This document shows positions 1 through 6,543 of a stretch of DNA of 6,543 nt, piece after piece. Source of the stretch: an uncultured Lachnospiraceae bacterium. Its GTDB lineage: Bacteria > Bacillota_A > Clostridia > Lachnospirales > Lachnospiraceae. Under the pieces are notes generated by a model. It had not been told where the DNA came from. It saw nothing but the letters and a program-made list of their open reading frames with translations, and did no database searches. Where the stretch lies: the NCBI GenBank assembly GCA_947175285.1, contig CAMWMM010000290.1, positions 1 through 6,543 of the forward strand, in the 5' to 3' direction. Position 1 is the first letter of the stretch; the number at the start of each line of letters is the position of its first letter. Both the position numbers and the translations under genes were made by a program.

Positions 1-1306
1 ATTCCTGATACAGTGGAGTAATTGCCAAATCCTGAAGATAACCCCTTGCGCCTACATCGCCGCTTTCTCTGTCTATTTCATAAAGAATCTCAAACTCTTT
101 ATTCGTTTCCTTATATACACCGGAAATACTTCCTCTTAAAAAAATCTCCCCATCTTTTTCTTTGCCGGATAAATCAGCATCCAAATCCCGAAAAACCGTG
201 CTCCCCTCTTCCGATAAAAGACCATATGTATCGGTAAGCAATACTTCCATTGCATCTCTGTCAAGCAGAAAAGTCTCTTCCAAAAAGTGTTCCTGCCTTA
301 AATCCACTTTTCGTATTTGAATACTTTCCTCATTTTCCAACAGCAAGACAGCTTCCTGTTCTTCGTCAACCCAGAAATTTTTTACAGAAGAAATAACGGT
401 TTCACTTTCCGGTGTCAGAATAAAAAGCATAGGTGTCAATCCTAAATAAGAATAAACTTTTACCTGTTCCGTATCATATATAAGATTACAATGCTCCAAT
501 GGAACATCCTCTTCTACAGCCGTATCTTTTTCCGCAACAACTTCTTCCCCGCACTGCACAATCAATTCCTGCAATTCTTCCTGCGTCCCCCGAAACACAT
601 TCCTGTCGATATATTTTTCTGTTCCCGCATACCCTTCTAAAACCGCGGTATCCGTATATTGCCAGAATGTCCATTTTCCCTTTGTTCCCCAAAGTGGTTG
701 ATAATAAACATTTCTAATCCAGAGAGGATAGTTTTCAAACTCACCTTTAATATAGCTATTGTAAGCTGCATACGTTGTATAAATAACAGGCTTTATTTGA
801 TAATATTCCTCCAATGTATCTAACAGCTTGCCAAGCTGCTCTGCTACCTCGTCTTTTTCAGGCGGATTACTCTGCTTGTCCCCATAAAACTCCACATCAA
901 CCACGGGCGCTATTTTCCCGTTTAGATTTCCTACCGTATCAATGTATAACTGCGCCTGTTTTTCCCCATCACTGTCAAAACTGAAAAAATGATAAGCGCC
1001 TATACAAAGCCCTGTTTTCTCAGCCTCCTTCCAGTTATCATAAAAACATTCATCTATAAAGCTTGATCCTTCTGTTGCCTTAATGAATGCAAAGTCCAGA
1101 TTCTGTCCGGCAAGTTTCTCCCAGTCAATCGTTCCCTGATAATGGGAAACATCCACACCGGTTATCTCAAATCTGCCGGCAAATACCGGGGCAATTTTAA
1201 TTTTTTTCTTTATAAATAAAGTGCTGATAATGACTATCATCAGCACTGCCAATAGTAAAATCAGATACTTTTTTTCTTCATAAGCACCCCTGAGTACACT
1301 ACTCAT
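1..1306 (-). CDS. Membrane-anchored GH25 lysozyme-like muramidase, partial (C-terminus beyond left edge)
   Basis: The frame is open from ATG 1306 to the window edge (435 codons, no stop), so the C-terminus is missing. Residues 14-32 form one hydrophobic helix followed by KKKIK, a signal anchor with no clear cleavage site. Residues about 48-245 are a GH25 (Cellosyl-type N-acetylmuramidase) domain: GVDVSHYQGTIDW (catalytic Asp52), FAFIKATEGSSF, GAYHFFSFDS, PVVDVEF (Asp137 and Glu139, the DxE pair), LWIRNVY and FWQYTDT. The enzyme should cut the MurNAc-GlcNAc bond of peptidoglycan from the outer membrane face. Residues from about 268 onward form an acidic region I do not recognise. The start overlaps the GH43 stop by 8 bases (ATGAGTAG), suggesting translational coupling, but no good ribosome binding site precedes it. 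A better-placed ATG at 1281 lies one base out of frame (separate entry). The true N-terminus is therefore uncertain, although the GH25 domain itself is clear. Confidence 0.9.
   Translation of the reverse strand, partial: MSSVLRGAYEEKKYLILLLAVLMIVIISTLFIKKKIKIAPVFAGRFEITGVDVSHYQGTIDWEKLAGQNLDFAFIKATEGSSFIDECFYDNWKEAEKTGLCIGAYHFFSFDSDGEKQAQLYIDTVGNLNGKIAPVVDVEFYGDKQSNPPEKDEVAEQLGKLLDTLEEYYQIKPVIYTTYAAYNSYIKGEFENYPLWIRNVYYQPLWGTKGKWTFWQYTDTAVLEGYAGTEKYIDRNVFRGTQEELQELIVQCGEEVVAEKDTAVEEDVPLEHCNLIYDTEQVKVYSYLGLTPMLFILTPESETVISSVKNFWVDEEQEAVLLLENEESIQIRKVDLRQEHFLEETFLLDRDAMEVLLTDTYGLLSEEGSTVFRDLDADLSGKEKDGEIFLRGSISGVYKETNKEFEILYEIDRESGDVGARGYLQDLAITPLYQE
1220..1247 (-). terminator. Terminator-like hairpin inside the 5' part of the GH25 gene
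   Basis: On the minus strand AGTGCTGATGAT pairs with ATTATCAGCACT: 12 pairs, one of them G-U, closing a 4-base loop AGTC. It is followed at once by TTTATTTAT. It lies about 60 bases downstream of the GH25 start, within the codons for the membrane helix. The U-tract is broken by A residues and the stem is only moderately GC-rich, so it may act as a weak attenuator or polarity site, or be an accident of hydrophobic codons. Confidence 0.3.
1269..1291 (-). promoter_or_regulatory. Alternative GH25 initiation site with A7 run, one base out of frame
   Basis: On the minus strand AGGGG (1291-1287), five bases, ATG (1281-1279), then AAG and an A7 run (1275-1269). As written this ATG opens a six-codon frame (MKKKSI, then TGA). 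With eight A residues it would read MKKKKYLILLL and continue straight into the GH25 frame, giving a textbook signal-anchor N-terminus. This could be a homopolymer sequencing error, a slippage site or a fortuitous match; the sequence alone does not decide. Confidence 0.45.
1299..1306 (-). other. 8-base overlap of GH43 stop and GH25 start (ATGAGTAG)
   Basis: The GH25 ATG (1306-1304) lies just ahead of the GH43 TAG stop (1301-1299), in a different frame. Such overlaps commonly allow ribosomes that terminate on one gene to restart on the next. The absence of a clear Shine-Dalgarno before this ATG fits coupled re-initiation, if this is the start that is used. Confidence 0.6.
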
Positions 1307-2810
1307 AAATAAGTTCAAAATCCGCAAATTCCGCAGTATTTTCTCCAATCGCATAAAGCCCAAGGACGACCCCAGTAAAACTGCCAGCTACTTCACTGGA
1401 AAGATATTTCGCCTGTCCTTTGCCCAGATAAATCTCCTGAGCGCCATCTAATACATAGAATTGATATTCCAGATTATCCGCCCGGATAAGCAGCACCGTC
1501 TCTGAAGAATGTAATTCTACGGTGTTCTGCAAATGTTTAATTCCTCCGATGTTCAATTTAAGTATGGCAGCAGTGTTTTCTTCGCTCTTACATAAAGCAA
1601 TATCATAGTGTTCATTCTCACAGGAATAGACCGAAACGCCTGCTTCCCCGCTGTCCGAAGATACTTTTACTTTTAATGTAAAATGAAAATCTCTCTGCCG
1701 TATACCAATAAAAGTCGGTGAATCAACGTCCTCCAACGTAATGTTACTTCCATGCAGAATCCATTTATCCGAAGCAGAGACATTATCACCGGATACATTT
1801 TCAGCCCGGACAAATTCGTAGTTTTCTTTTACCGGATGGCGCAGATAACACCATTCAATATCGTGATTCGTATTTTCAAAAGTATATTTCCGCTTTTCCT
1901 CCTGTACAAAATCGCCTGTTATTTCATATTGACTTTCCGCCGTGCCGTCATTTCCGGCGCTGAACCATCCATCTGAATGAAATTTAACAGGAATCAGAAA
2001 AGTTTCTCTGCCCAATGTATGATGCTGTATCCACATATGAATCTGACGGAATCCGAGACATAAAATGTGCCAGTCGCCGCATTTATCCTGAATCAAATCA
2101 CCATGCCCTATTCCCTGAATGATTTCCGGAGCTTTATTCCTGTTCGTCAATACCGGATTGCTGGGATAATTTTCAAATTCGCCCCACACATTATCCGCTC
2201 TGGCATAAGTAATCATATGCCCGTACTCCGTACCGCCCTCTGCCGCCATCAGGTAATAAGTATCCCCGATTTTGTACATATGGGGGCTTTCCAGAAAACG
2301 CCCGCCGGAACCATGCCAGATGCATTTGCTGTGTGAAAGTTTTTCTCCTGTTTCAATATTAATCTCACACTGCGTAACGCCGCTTTCACCATAATCGTCA
2401 CTGCCGTTACTGATAAAATAGACATGTCCTTCATCGAATAAGAGTGACGGGTCAATACCACCCTGAGCCACAAAAATAGGTTCCGACCATTCTCCGTAAA
2501 TGTCATCGGTATATACATAGAAATTTTCATGCGTGGTGTCATTGGTTGTCACCATATAAAATCTGCCGTCATGATAGCGGATTGTCGGTGCAAACACACC
2601 GCCCGAACTGTTTATCTTTTCAAGCATGACCTGACTTTTCCTTGTCAAAACATGCCCGATTTGCTTCCAATTTACCAGATTTTCGCTTTCAAACAGAGGA
2701 ACTCCCGGGAAATACTGAAAAGAACTGCATACCAGATAATATTTCCCGTTTGCATAACACACGCTTGGGTCGGGATAAAATCCCTTTATGACAGGATTTG
2801 AATACTTCAT
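1299..2810 (-). CDS. GH43 family glycoside hydrolase (beta-xylosidase / alpha-L-arabinofuranosidase)
   Basis: A 503-residue protein with a complete GH43 catalytic domain at the N-terminus. The opening NPVIKGFYPDPSV, with SSFQYFPGVPLFES behind it, is typical of the xylosidase/arabinofuranosidase branch (GH43_11/GH43_12-like by recollection; the second stretch leans to GH43_12). By family pattern the general base is Asp14 (FYPDPS), the pKa-modulating Asp is Asp120 (GGIDPSLLF) and the general acid is Glu175 (RFLESPHMYK). GIGHGDL (His236) and HTLGRETFL are further conserved family motifs. Residues from about 305 to 503 form a C-terminal beta-rich region, as in the two-domain GH43 xylosidases (concanavalin-like fold). 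No signal peptide or membrane segment is present, so the enzyme should act in the cytoplasm on imported short oligosaccharides, releasing xylose or arabinose by inversion. No sugar transporter is visible. The start is set by a GGAGG site. The stop codon overlaps the next gene by 8 bases. Substrate cannot be settled from sequence alone. Confidence 0.92.
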   Translation of the reverse strand: MKYSNPVIKGFYPDPSVCYANGKYYLVCSSFQYFPGVPLFESENLVNWKQIGHVLTRKSQVMLEKINSSGGVFAPTIRYHDGRFYMVTTNDTTHENFYVYTDDIYGEWSEPIFVAQGGIDPSLLFDEGHVYFISNGSDDYGESGVTQCEINIETGEKLSHSKCIWHGSGGRFLESPHMYKIGDTYYLMAAEGGTEYGHMITYARADNVWGEFENYPSNPVLTNRNKAPEIIQGIGHGDLIQDKCGDWHILCLGFRQIHMWIQHHTLGRETFLIPVKFHSDGWFSAGNDGTAESQYEITGDFVQEEKRKYTFENTNHDIEWCYLRHPVKENYEFVRAENVSGDNVSASDKWILHGSNITLEDVDSPTFIGIRQRDFHFTLKVKVSSDSGEAGVSVYSCENEHYDIALCKSEENTAAILKLNIGGIKHLQNTVELHSSETVLLIRADNLEYQFYVLDGAQEIYLGKGQAKYLSSEVAGSFTGVVLGLYAIGENTAEFADFELIYE

Positions 2811-2840
2811 AAGATATTCCTCCGTGTTTTTTTGTAAGCA
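2811..2840 (-). other. 30-base gap between sensor kinase and GH43 genes
   Basis: Only 30 bases separate the kinase stop (TAA, 2843-2841) from the GH43 ATG (2810). The gap holds an A7 run (2833-2827) followed by the GH43 ribosome binding site. No hairpin with a U-tract fits and there is no room for a full promoter, so the two genes are very probably cotranscribed. Confidence 0.75.
2819..2823 (-). promoter_or_regulatory. Ribosome binding site of the GH43 gene
   Basis: On the minus strand a perfect GGAGG sits 8 bases before the ATG at 2810-2808 (GGAGG-AATATCTT-ATG). This fixes the GH43 start and points to efficient initiation independent of the upstream gene. Confidence 0.85.
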
Positions 2841-5800
2841 TTATTGTCCCACTAAAATCTTCTGTAAAGCTTCCATCAGCTTCGGCACATCAATCGGTTT
2901 TGCCACATGGTCGTTCATGCCAGCGTCAAAAGCACGTTTCCGGTCTTCCTCAAAAGCATTGGCGGTCATTGCTACAATCGGGATATTCGCCTTGGCAGGG
3001 TCATCCATCGCACGGATTGTCCGGGCAGCCTCATAGCCGTCCATCACCGGCATCTGAATATCCATCAGAATCAGGTCATAAGTGTCTGCCTGCACCGTCT
3101 TCATCCTTTCAACAGCCTCTGTACCATCATCCGCCGTATCAATAATCAGACCGACTTCTTCAAGAATCGCTCTGGCAATTTCCTGATTAATTTCATTGTC
3201 TTCTACCAGAAGAATCTTTTTCCCGACAAGAAGCGGCAGGGACATATCCTCTTCTTCGGTTTTCTCCGGCTCTCTGTAAGGAGCTGTCAGAATATTCTTC
3301 AGTTCTGATAAAAACAATGGTTTGGAGCAGAACGCCGTGACACCCGCTTCTTTTGCTTCCTCTTCTATATCGGCCCAGTCATACGCAGTAAAGATTATAA
3401 TTATTGCTTTATCTCCAACAATTCTGCGCAGCCGTCTGGCTGTCTCGACACCGTTTAAGTCCGGAATCAGCCAGTCAATCAGAATCACACTGAAAGGATC
3501 ATTTTGTTCCAAAGCAAATTCCGCCCGAATGGCAGCCTCTTCTCCCCGCGTTGTCCAGTCAGTCCGCATACCGATAGACGAAAGCATTTTGCTCACACTG
3601 GTGCAGGTATGGGCATCGTCATCCACAACCAACGCACGAAGATTCTCCAAGCGCTCCATATATTCCATATCATCGCTATCGGCTTTGACACGGAATTGGA
3701 AAGAAACCACGAACTCTGAACCTTTCCCTTCCTCACTGGCCACAGTAATCGTTCCGTTCATCATCTCAACAATATTTTTTGTAATGGCAAGTCCCAGTCC
3801 CGTTCCCTGAATACCGCTGACGGTACTGGTCTGTTCTCTCTCAAAAGGTTCAAAAATATGTGCCAGAAATTCTTTGCTCATACCGATACCGGTATCCTTA
3901 ACCCGGAACTGATATGAAGCATATCCCTCCGGCGCATCCTCTGTCTGAACAATGCGGACGCTGACGCTTCCGCCGGGCTTGGTGTATTTCATGGCATTGC
4001 TGAGAATATTCAGCAGTACCTGATTCAGACGAAGTTTGTCACAGATGATCGTCTCATTTGTAACATCCAGAGTATCAATATAGAACGAGAGCTGCTTTGC
4101 TCTGACATCCGACTGTACAATGGTTTTCAGGTCATGCAGGATTTCAGGGAGACTCGTCTCTTCCTCTTCAATTTTAACCTTGCCGCTCTCAATGCGGCTC
4201 ATATCCAATATATCGTTAATCAGACTCAGCAAATGCTTGCTGGATGTAAGAATTTTTTCAAGATAGCTTTTTACCTGCTCCTGATTGCCGATGTGAGTGA
4301 GCGCTAATGATGTAAAACCGATAACCGCATTCATTGGCGTCCTGATATCATGGGACATATTGTTCAAAAACGTAGTCTTTGCAATGTTAGCATGCTGCGC
4401 TTCCGCAAGAGCCTCCTCCAAAATTTCCTTCTGTTCCTGCTCCTTGCGGATAATCTCATCAATATTCCTGAATCCGAGAAGGAAAAAGTCACCTCCGACC
4501 CTGCCGTTTCCGCCCTCTGCCTGATATGTTACACAGGTGAACTGGTGAGTATGTATTGCATCGTTATAAAACATCCGGTAAGTTCCGGAATATTCTGCAT
4601 CGGAATTCAATTTTTCCACGATTTGCTTAAGTGCAAGAGCCTCTGACATATACTGCCTGTCATCAGCAAAAACACAGTCGCTGATATACTGGTTCAGAAT
4701 CTCCGCGTAGGGAAATTCTTTATGATAATCCTGCTCCGTTCCGGCAGAATCATAGCCGGACATTTTTATAATCCTGACAGCCGCACTTCTGGCATTGACT
4801 GCATAGACATTAAGATAGTCGCGGCTCAAAATATTGACAATGGTAAGCTGCTCTTCCAGTTCACGGTTCGCACGCTCAGTGGTATCAAGGATTTTTTTTC
4901 TCCACCGTGAACGCAGCCAAAAGGTTATAATTACACCAAGAGCTGAGGCAAACAACAGTACCACCAGCGCAATTATCCCCGGATGAGCCCGCATATACTG
5001 ACGAAGCGTCACATCTCCAAGTTCGTTCGCAGTATACTTTGTGATGATGTGGTTCATAGAATCATCCGACGTCTGGAGAATGCATTTATTCAGTATGGTA
5101 ACCAGCTCATGGTCACTGCTGTTTCTGACATACATTTTAAAGTCAAAGCGCAAGAAATCGACCATGCTGAATTGCAGCGAAGCCGTAGAATCACTGTTTA
5201 CAAATGACTGTGCCGTATAGGTATAAACATATGTGGCATCTGCTTCTCCGGCAAGAACGGCTTCCAAAGCGCTTTCTCTGGTTGGATAAGTCAGAATCTC
5301 GGCATTTCCTACCAAGTCGCTCTCAATAAGCATATCTCTCTGCACATCAGCCATAGCCAAAGTGGAAATTTTACCGTTAAAATCTTTTCTGGTCACCTGT
5401 GCTATACCTGTATTCATATAGGCTTCAGTATAAAATCCGCTGTTTTGATAATTTTCCGCTTTCTCCTGAAACTGCTGCCAGTCAATGACTACATCTACAC
5501 CATTATTATTTGCAATATTGTAATAGTCCGACCGGTTCTCCGGCACCACGACTTCATAAGGCAGTCCTGCAAGTTCCATGAGCCCTGCAAAATATTCCGG
5601 CAAAATTCCTTTTAATTCCCCATTCTCCACATAGGAATAAGGCTTTCTGTCGCCCATGGCAGTAACGGTAATCGTTTTCTTTCCTGAAACTACATCCTGA
5701 ATATAGGCAAGCTCCCTGTCATTAAACGAAAAACCCGATGCATGGAAATTTCCGTAATATTTATAAAACAGATTATTTGACCAATCCCCTTCATTAATAT

Positions 5801-6536
5801 TCATCTGGTCAATGGCATAATTGATTTCTGCAAGCAGCTCCTTATCGTCTTTTCTGACAATAGCGTAAAAATAAGCCGTTTCAATTACATCCAGCGTTTT
5901 TTCATTTCCCATTTTTCGCAGGTTACTGGAGAGAATAGCGTCAATCTCTCCTCTTTGTAATGCTTCCTCCATGTGACCTGCATCCTCATACTCTATTGCC
6001 TGATAAGTAAAGCCGTTCTCCTCTGCGAATTCAACAAGGCTCATATTCTGACTGCTTCCGGGCACAATACCCACTTTCATACCATCATAAGTGGCATAAT
6101 TGCCGGTAAGAAGACTGGTATTATTTGCCTTAATGGACAAAACAGTGCTGTTTCTTCCAATCGGAAGCGAAAAAGCGTATTTTTCTTCCCGATCGGGTGT
6201 TTTCCTTGCGGATGTCACCACGTCAATCTCACCGTTATCAAGCATGGTAAGCATATCTCCCCAAGACCTGTCATATCCGCTATATACAAAATTCAGGTGT
6301 GAATATTGCGAAACAAGGTTCAAAAATTCCGCACCATACCCCGTAAGATTACCGTCCTCATCTTCCATGTGATAGCCGTCAAAATAGAAAATACCGGCTC
6401 TCACTGTCCTGTTGATTTCCTGCTCCGCAGCATTTACCGCGAAGTTCGGTAAAAGGAGCAAAAAACATACCAATAATGCAATTATTCGCTTTCCGTTCCG
6501 TGCATTAAATTTCAACATTCTTCGTCTCTCTTCCAT
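2841..6536 (-). CDS. Hybrid sensor histidine kinase with tandem SBP_bac_3 sensor domains and two receiver domains
   Basis: A 1231-residue membrane kinase. Residues 17-37 form a hydrophobic signal peptide ending in an Ala-rich site (AVNAA). Two periplasmic-binding-protein-like (SBP_bac_3) domains follow, about 43-262 and 286-505. One transmembrane helix spans about 520-542, then a PAS-like segment (about 563-695) and a short coiled coil. HisKA carries SHDIRTP with phospho-acceptor His729. HATPase_c has the N box (LLNILSNAMKYT, Asn843/Asn847), DTGIG (Asp881) and GTGLGLAI (911-918). Receiver 1 has Asp972/Asp973, phospho-Asp1021, Thr1050 and Lys1072. Receiver 2 has Glu1112/Asp1113, phospho-Asp1159, Thr1191 and Lys1213. 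Both receivers therefore keep the full catalytic set. There is no Hpt domain and no DNA-binding output, so a partner encoded elsewhere is expected. Such kinases are common in Lachnospiraceae; SBP_bac_3 folds often bind amino acids or similar small solutes, but the ligand here is unknown. It is first in the visible unit, 30 bases ahead of GH43. Met7 (base 6518) is a plausible alternative start: purine-rich GGAAGAGAG lies 7 bases before it, while only 7 bases upstream of Met1 are visible. Confidence 0.93.
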   Translation of the reverse strand: MEERRRMLKFNARNGKRIIALLVCFLLLLPNFAVNAAEQEINRTVRAGIFYFDGYHMEDEDGNLTGYGAEFLNLVSQYSHLNFVYSGYDRSWGDMLTMLDNGEIDVVTSARKTPDREEKYAFSLPIGRNSTVLSIKANNTSLLTGNYATYDGMKVGIVPGSSQNMSLVEFAEENGFTYQAIEYEDAGHMEEALQRGEIDAILSSNLRKMGNEKTLDVIETAYFYAIVRKDDKELLAEINYAIDQMNINEGDWSNNLFYKYYGNFHASGFSFNDRELAYIQDVVSGKKTITVTAMGDRKPYSYVENGELKGILPEYFAGLMELAGLPYEVVVPENRSDYYNIANNNGVDVVIDWQQFQEKAENYQNSGFYTEAYMNTGIAQVTRKDFNGKISTLAMADVQRDMLIESDLVGNAEILTYPTRESALEAVLAGEADATYVYTYTAQSFVNSDSTASLQFSMVDFLRFDFKMYVRNSSDHELVTILNKCILQTSDDSMNHIITKYTANELGDVTLRQYMRAHPGIIALVVLLFASALGVIITFWLRSRWRKKILDTTERANRELEEQLTIVNILSRDYLNVYAVNARSAAVRIIKMSGYDSAGTEQDYHKEFPYAEILNQYISDCVFADDRQYMSEALALKQIVEKLNSDAEYSGTYRMFYNDAIHTHQFTCVTYQAEGGNGRVGGDFFLLGFRNIDEIIRKEQEQKEILEEALAEAQHANIAKTTFLNNMSHDIRTPMNAVIGFTSLALTHIGNQEQVKSYLEKILTSSKHLLSLINDILDMSRIESGKVKIEEEETSLPEILHDLKTIVQSDVRAKQLSFYIDTLDVTNETIICDKLRLNQVLLNILSNAMKYTKPGGSVSVRIVQTEDAPEGYASYQFRVKDTGIGMSKEFLAHIFEPFEREQTSTVSGIQGTGLGLAITKNIVEMMNGTITVASEEGKGSEFVVSFQFRVKADSDDMEYMERLENLRALVVDDDAHTCTSVSKMLSSIGMRTDWTTRGEEAAIRAEFALEQNDPFSVILIDWLIPDLNGVETARRLRRIVGDKAIIIIFTAYDWADIEEEAKEAGVTAFCSKPLFLSELKNILTAPYREPEKTEEEDMSLPLLVGKKILLVEDNEINQEIARAILEEVGLIIDTADDGTEAVERMKTVQADTYDLILMDIQMPVMDGYEAARTIRAMDDPAKANIPIVAMTANAFEEDRKRAFDAGMNDHVAKPIDVPKLMEALQKILVGQ
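4892..4899 (-). repeat. A8 homopolymer in the kinase gene at the membrane/cytoplasm junction
   Basis: Eight A residues in a row on the coding strand encode part of Arg-Lys-Lys-Ile (about residues 546-549), directly after the transmembrane helix. Lys-rich stretches are normal at the cytoplasmic end of a helix, which can explain the run. A one-base slip here would leave the sensor and membrane helix intact and remove the whole kinase. Confidence 0.6.
6526..6534 (-). promoter_or_regulatory. Candidate ribosome binding site for the Met7 start of the sensor kinase
   Basis: On the minus strand the purine-rich stretch GGAAGAGAG ends 7 bases before the ATG at 6518-6516. Starting there would give a 1225-residue protein with a more usual signal-peptide n-region (MLKFNARNGKR, then the hydrophobic core). 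The Met1 start at 6536 cannot be judged, because only AAATAGA is visible ahead of it. The match to the Shine-Dalgarno consensus is imperfect. Confidence 0.4.
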
Positions 6537-6543
6537 TCTATTT

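Noticed and set aside
1..505. Choline-binding or LysM repeats in the GH25 C-terminus
   Set aside because: No repeated aromatic-Gly modules or LysM-like motifs are visible in residues 268-435.
486..692. Minus-strand frame of 68 codons rich in Cys, Arg and Gly
   Set aside because: It is a shifted frame inside the GH25 gene, whose own frame carries the conserved WQYTDT motif and continues to the window edge.
1261..1281. Six-codon leader peptide MKKKSI as a real regulatory peptide gene
   Set aside because: The ribosome binding site and ATG are good, but the frame becomes the GH25 N-terminus with one extra A. An indel or slippage explanation is simpler than a dedicated leader peptide.
2249..2542. 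Minus-strand frame of 97 codons within GH43
   Set aside because: It is a shifted frame over the GH43 catalytic domain; the GH43 frame carries the Asp120 and Glu175 motifs across the same bases.
2811..2840. Promoter or terminator between the kinase and GH43 genes
   Set aside because: The 30-base gap is filled by an A7 run and the GH43 ribosome binding site. There is no stem-loop and no paired -35/-10 set.
2907..3810. Open frames of 133 and 162 codons on the plus strand
   Set aside because: They lie wholly antisense to the receiver and ATPase parts of the kinase gene, which has intact motifs throughout. Their translations show no domain features and no ribosome binding site stands out.

Overview
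The window looks like a piece of a low-to-mid GC Bacillota chromosome, most likely a gut Clostridia of the Lachnospiraceae type. This is inferred from the sequence character, a GGAGG ribosome binding site, a hybrid sensor kinase of a style common in that family, a GH43 glycosidase of the plant-polysaccharide-utilising kind, and a GH25 muramidase very like those of Lachnospiraceae. No database search was possible, so the taxon is an inference.

Layout: all three genes lie on the minus strand, are read from right to left, and form one tight unit. (1) 6536-2841 is a 1231-residue membrane hybrid histidine kinase with a signal peptide, two extracytoplasmic SBP_bac_3-like domains in tandem, one transmembrane helix, a PAS-like segment, HisKA, HATPase_c and two receiver domains. 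(2) After a 30-base gap with a strong Shine-Dalgarno comes 2810-1299, a cytoplasmic GH43 beta-xylosidase / alpha-L-arabinofuranosidase. (3) Its stop codon overlaps by 8 bases the apparent start of a membrane-anchored GH25 lysozyme-like protein (1306 to beyond base 1), which is cut by the left window edge. No promoter or terminator lies between the genes. The operon promoter would be to the right of the window.

How they may work together: the kinase would sense a small solute outside the cell and pass phosphate to its own receivers or to a partner encoded elsewhere, since it has no DNA-binding output. The GH43 enzyme would cleave imported short xylo- or arabino-oligosaccharides. The GH25 protein would cut peptidoglycan from the outer face of the membrane. 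The gene order is visible, but the functional link between sensing, glycan use and wall remodelling is inference.

Points most worth a second look: the start of the GH25 gene, where an A7 run sits just after a well-placed ribosome binding site and ATG that are one base out of frame; a 12-bp hairpin followed by a U-rich stretch inside the same gene start; an A8 run at the sensor/kinase junction of the histidine kinase; and an unrecognised C-terminal region on the GH25 protein. No RNA genes, mobile elements or CRISPR arrays were seen. No stretch above 300 bases lacks a gene.
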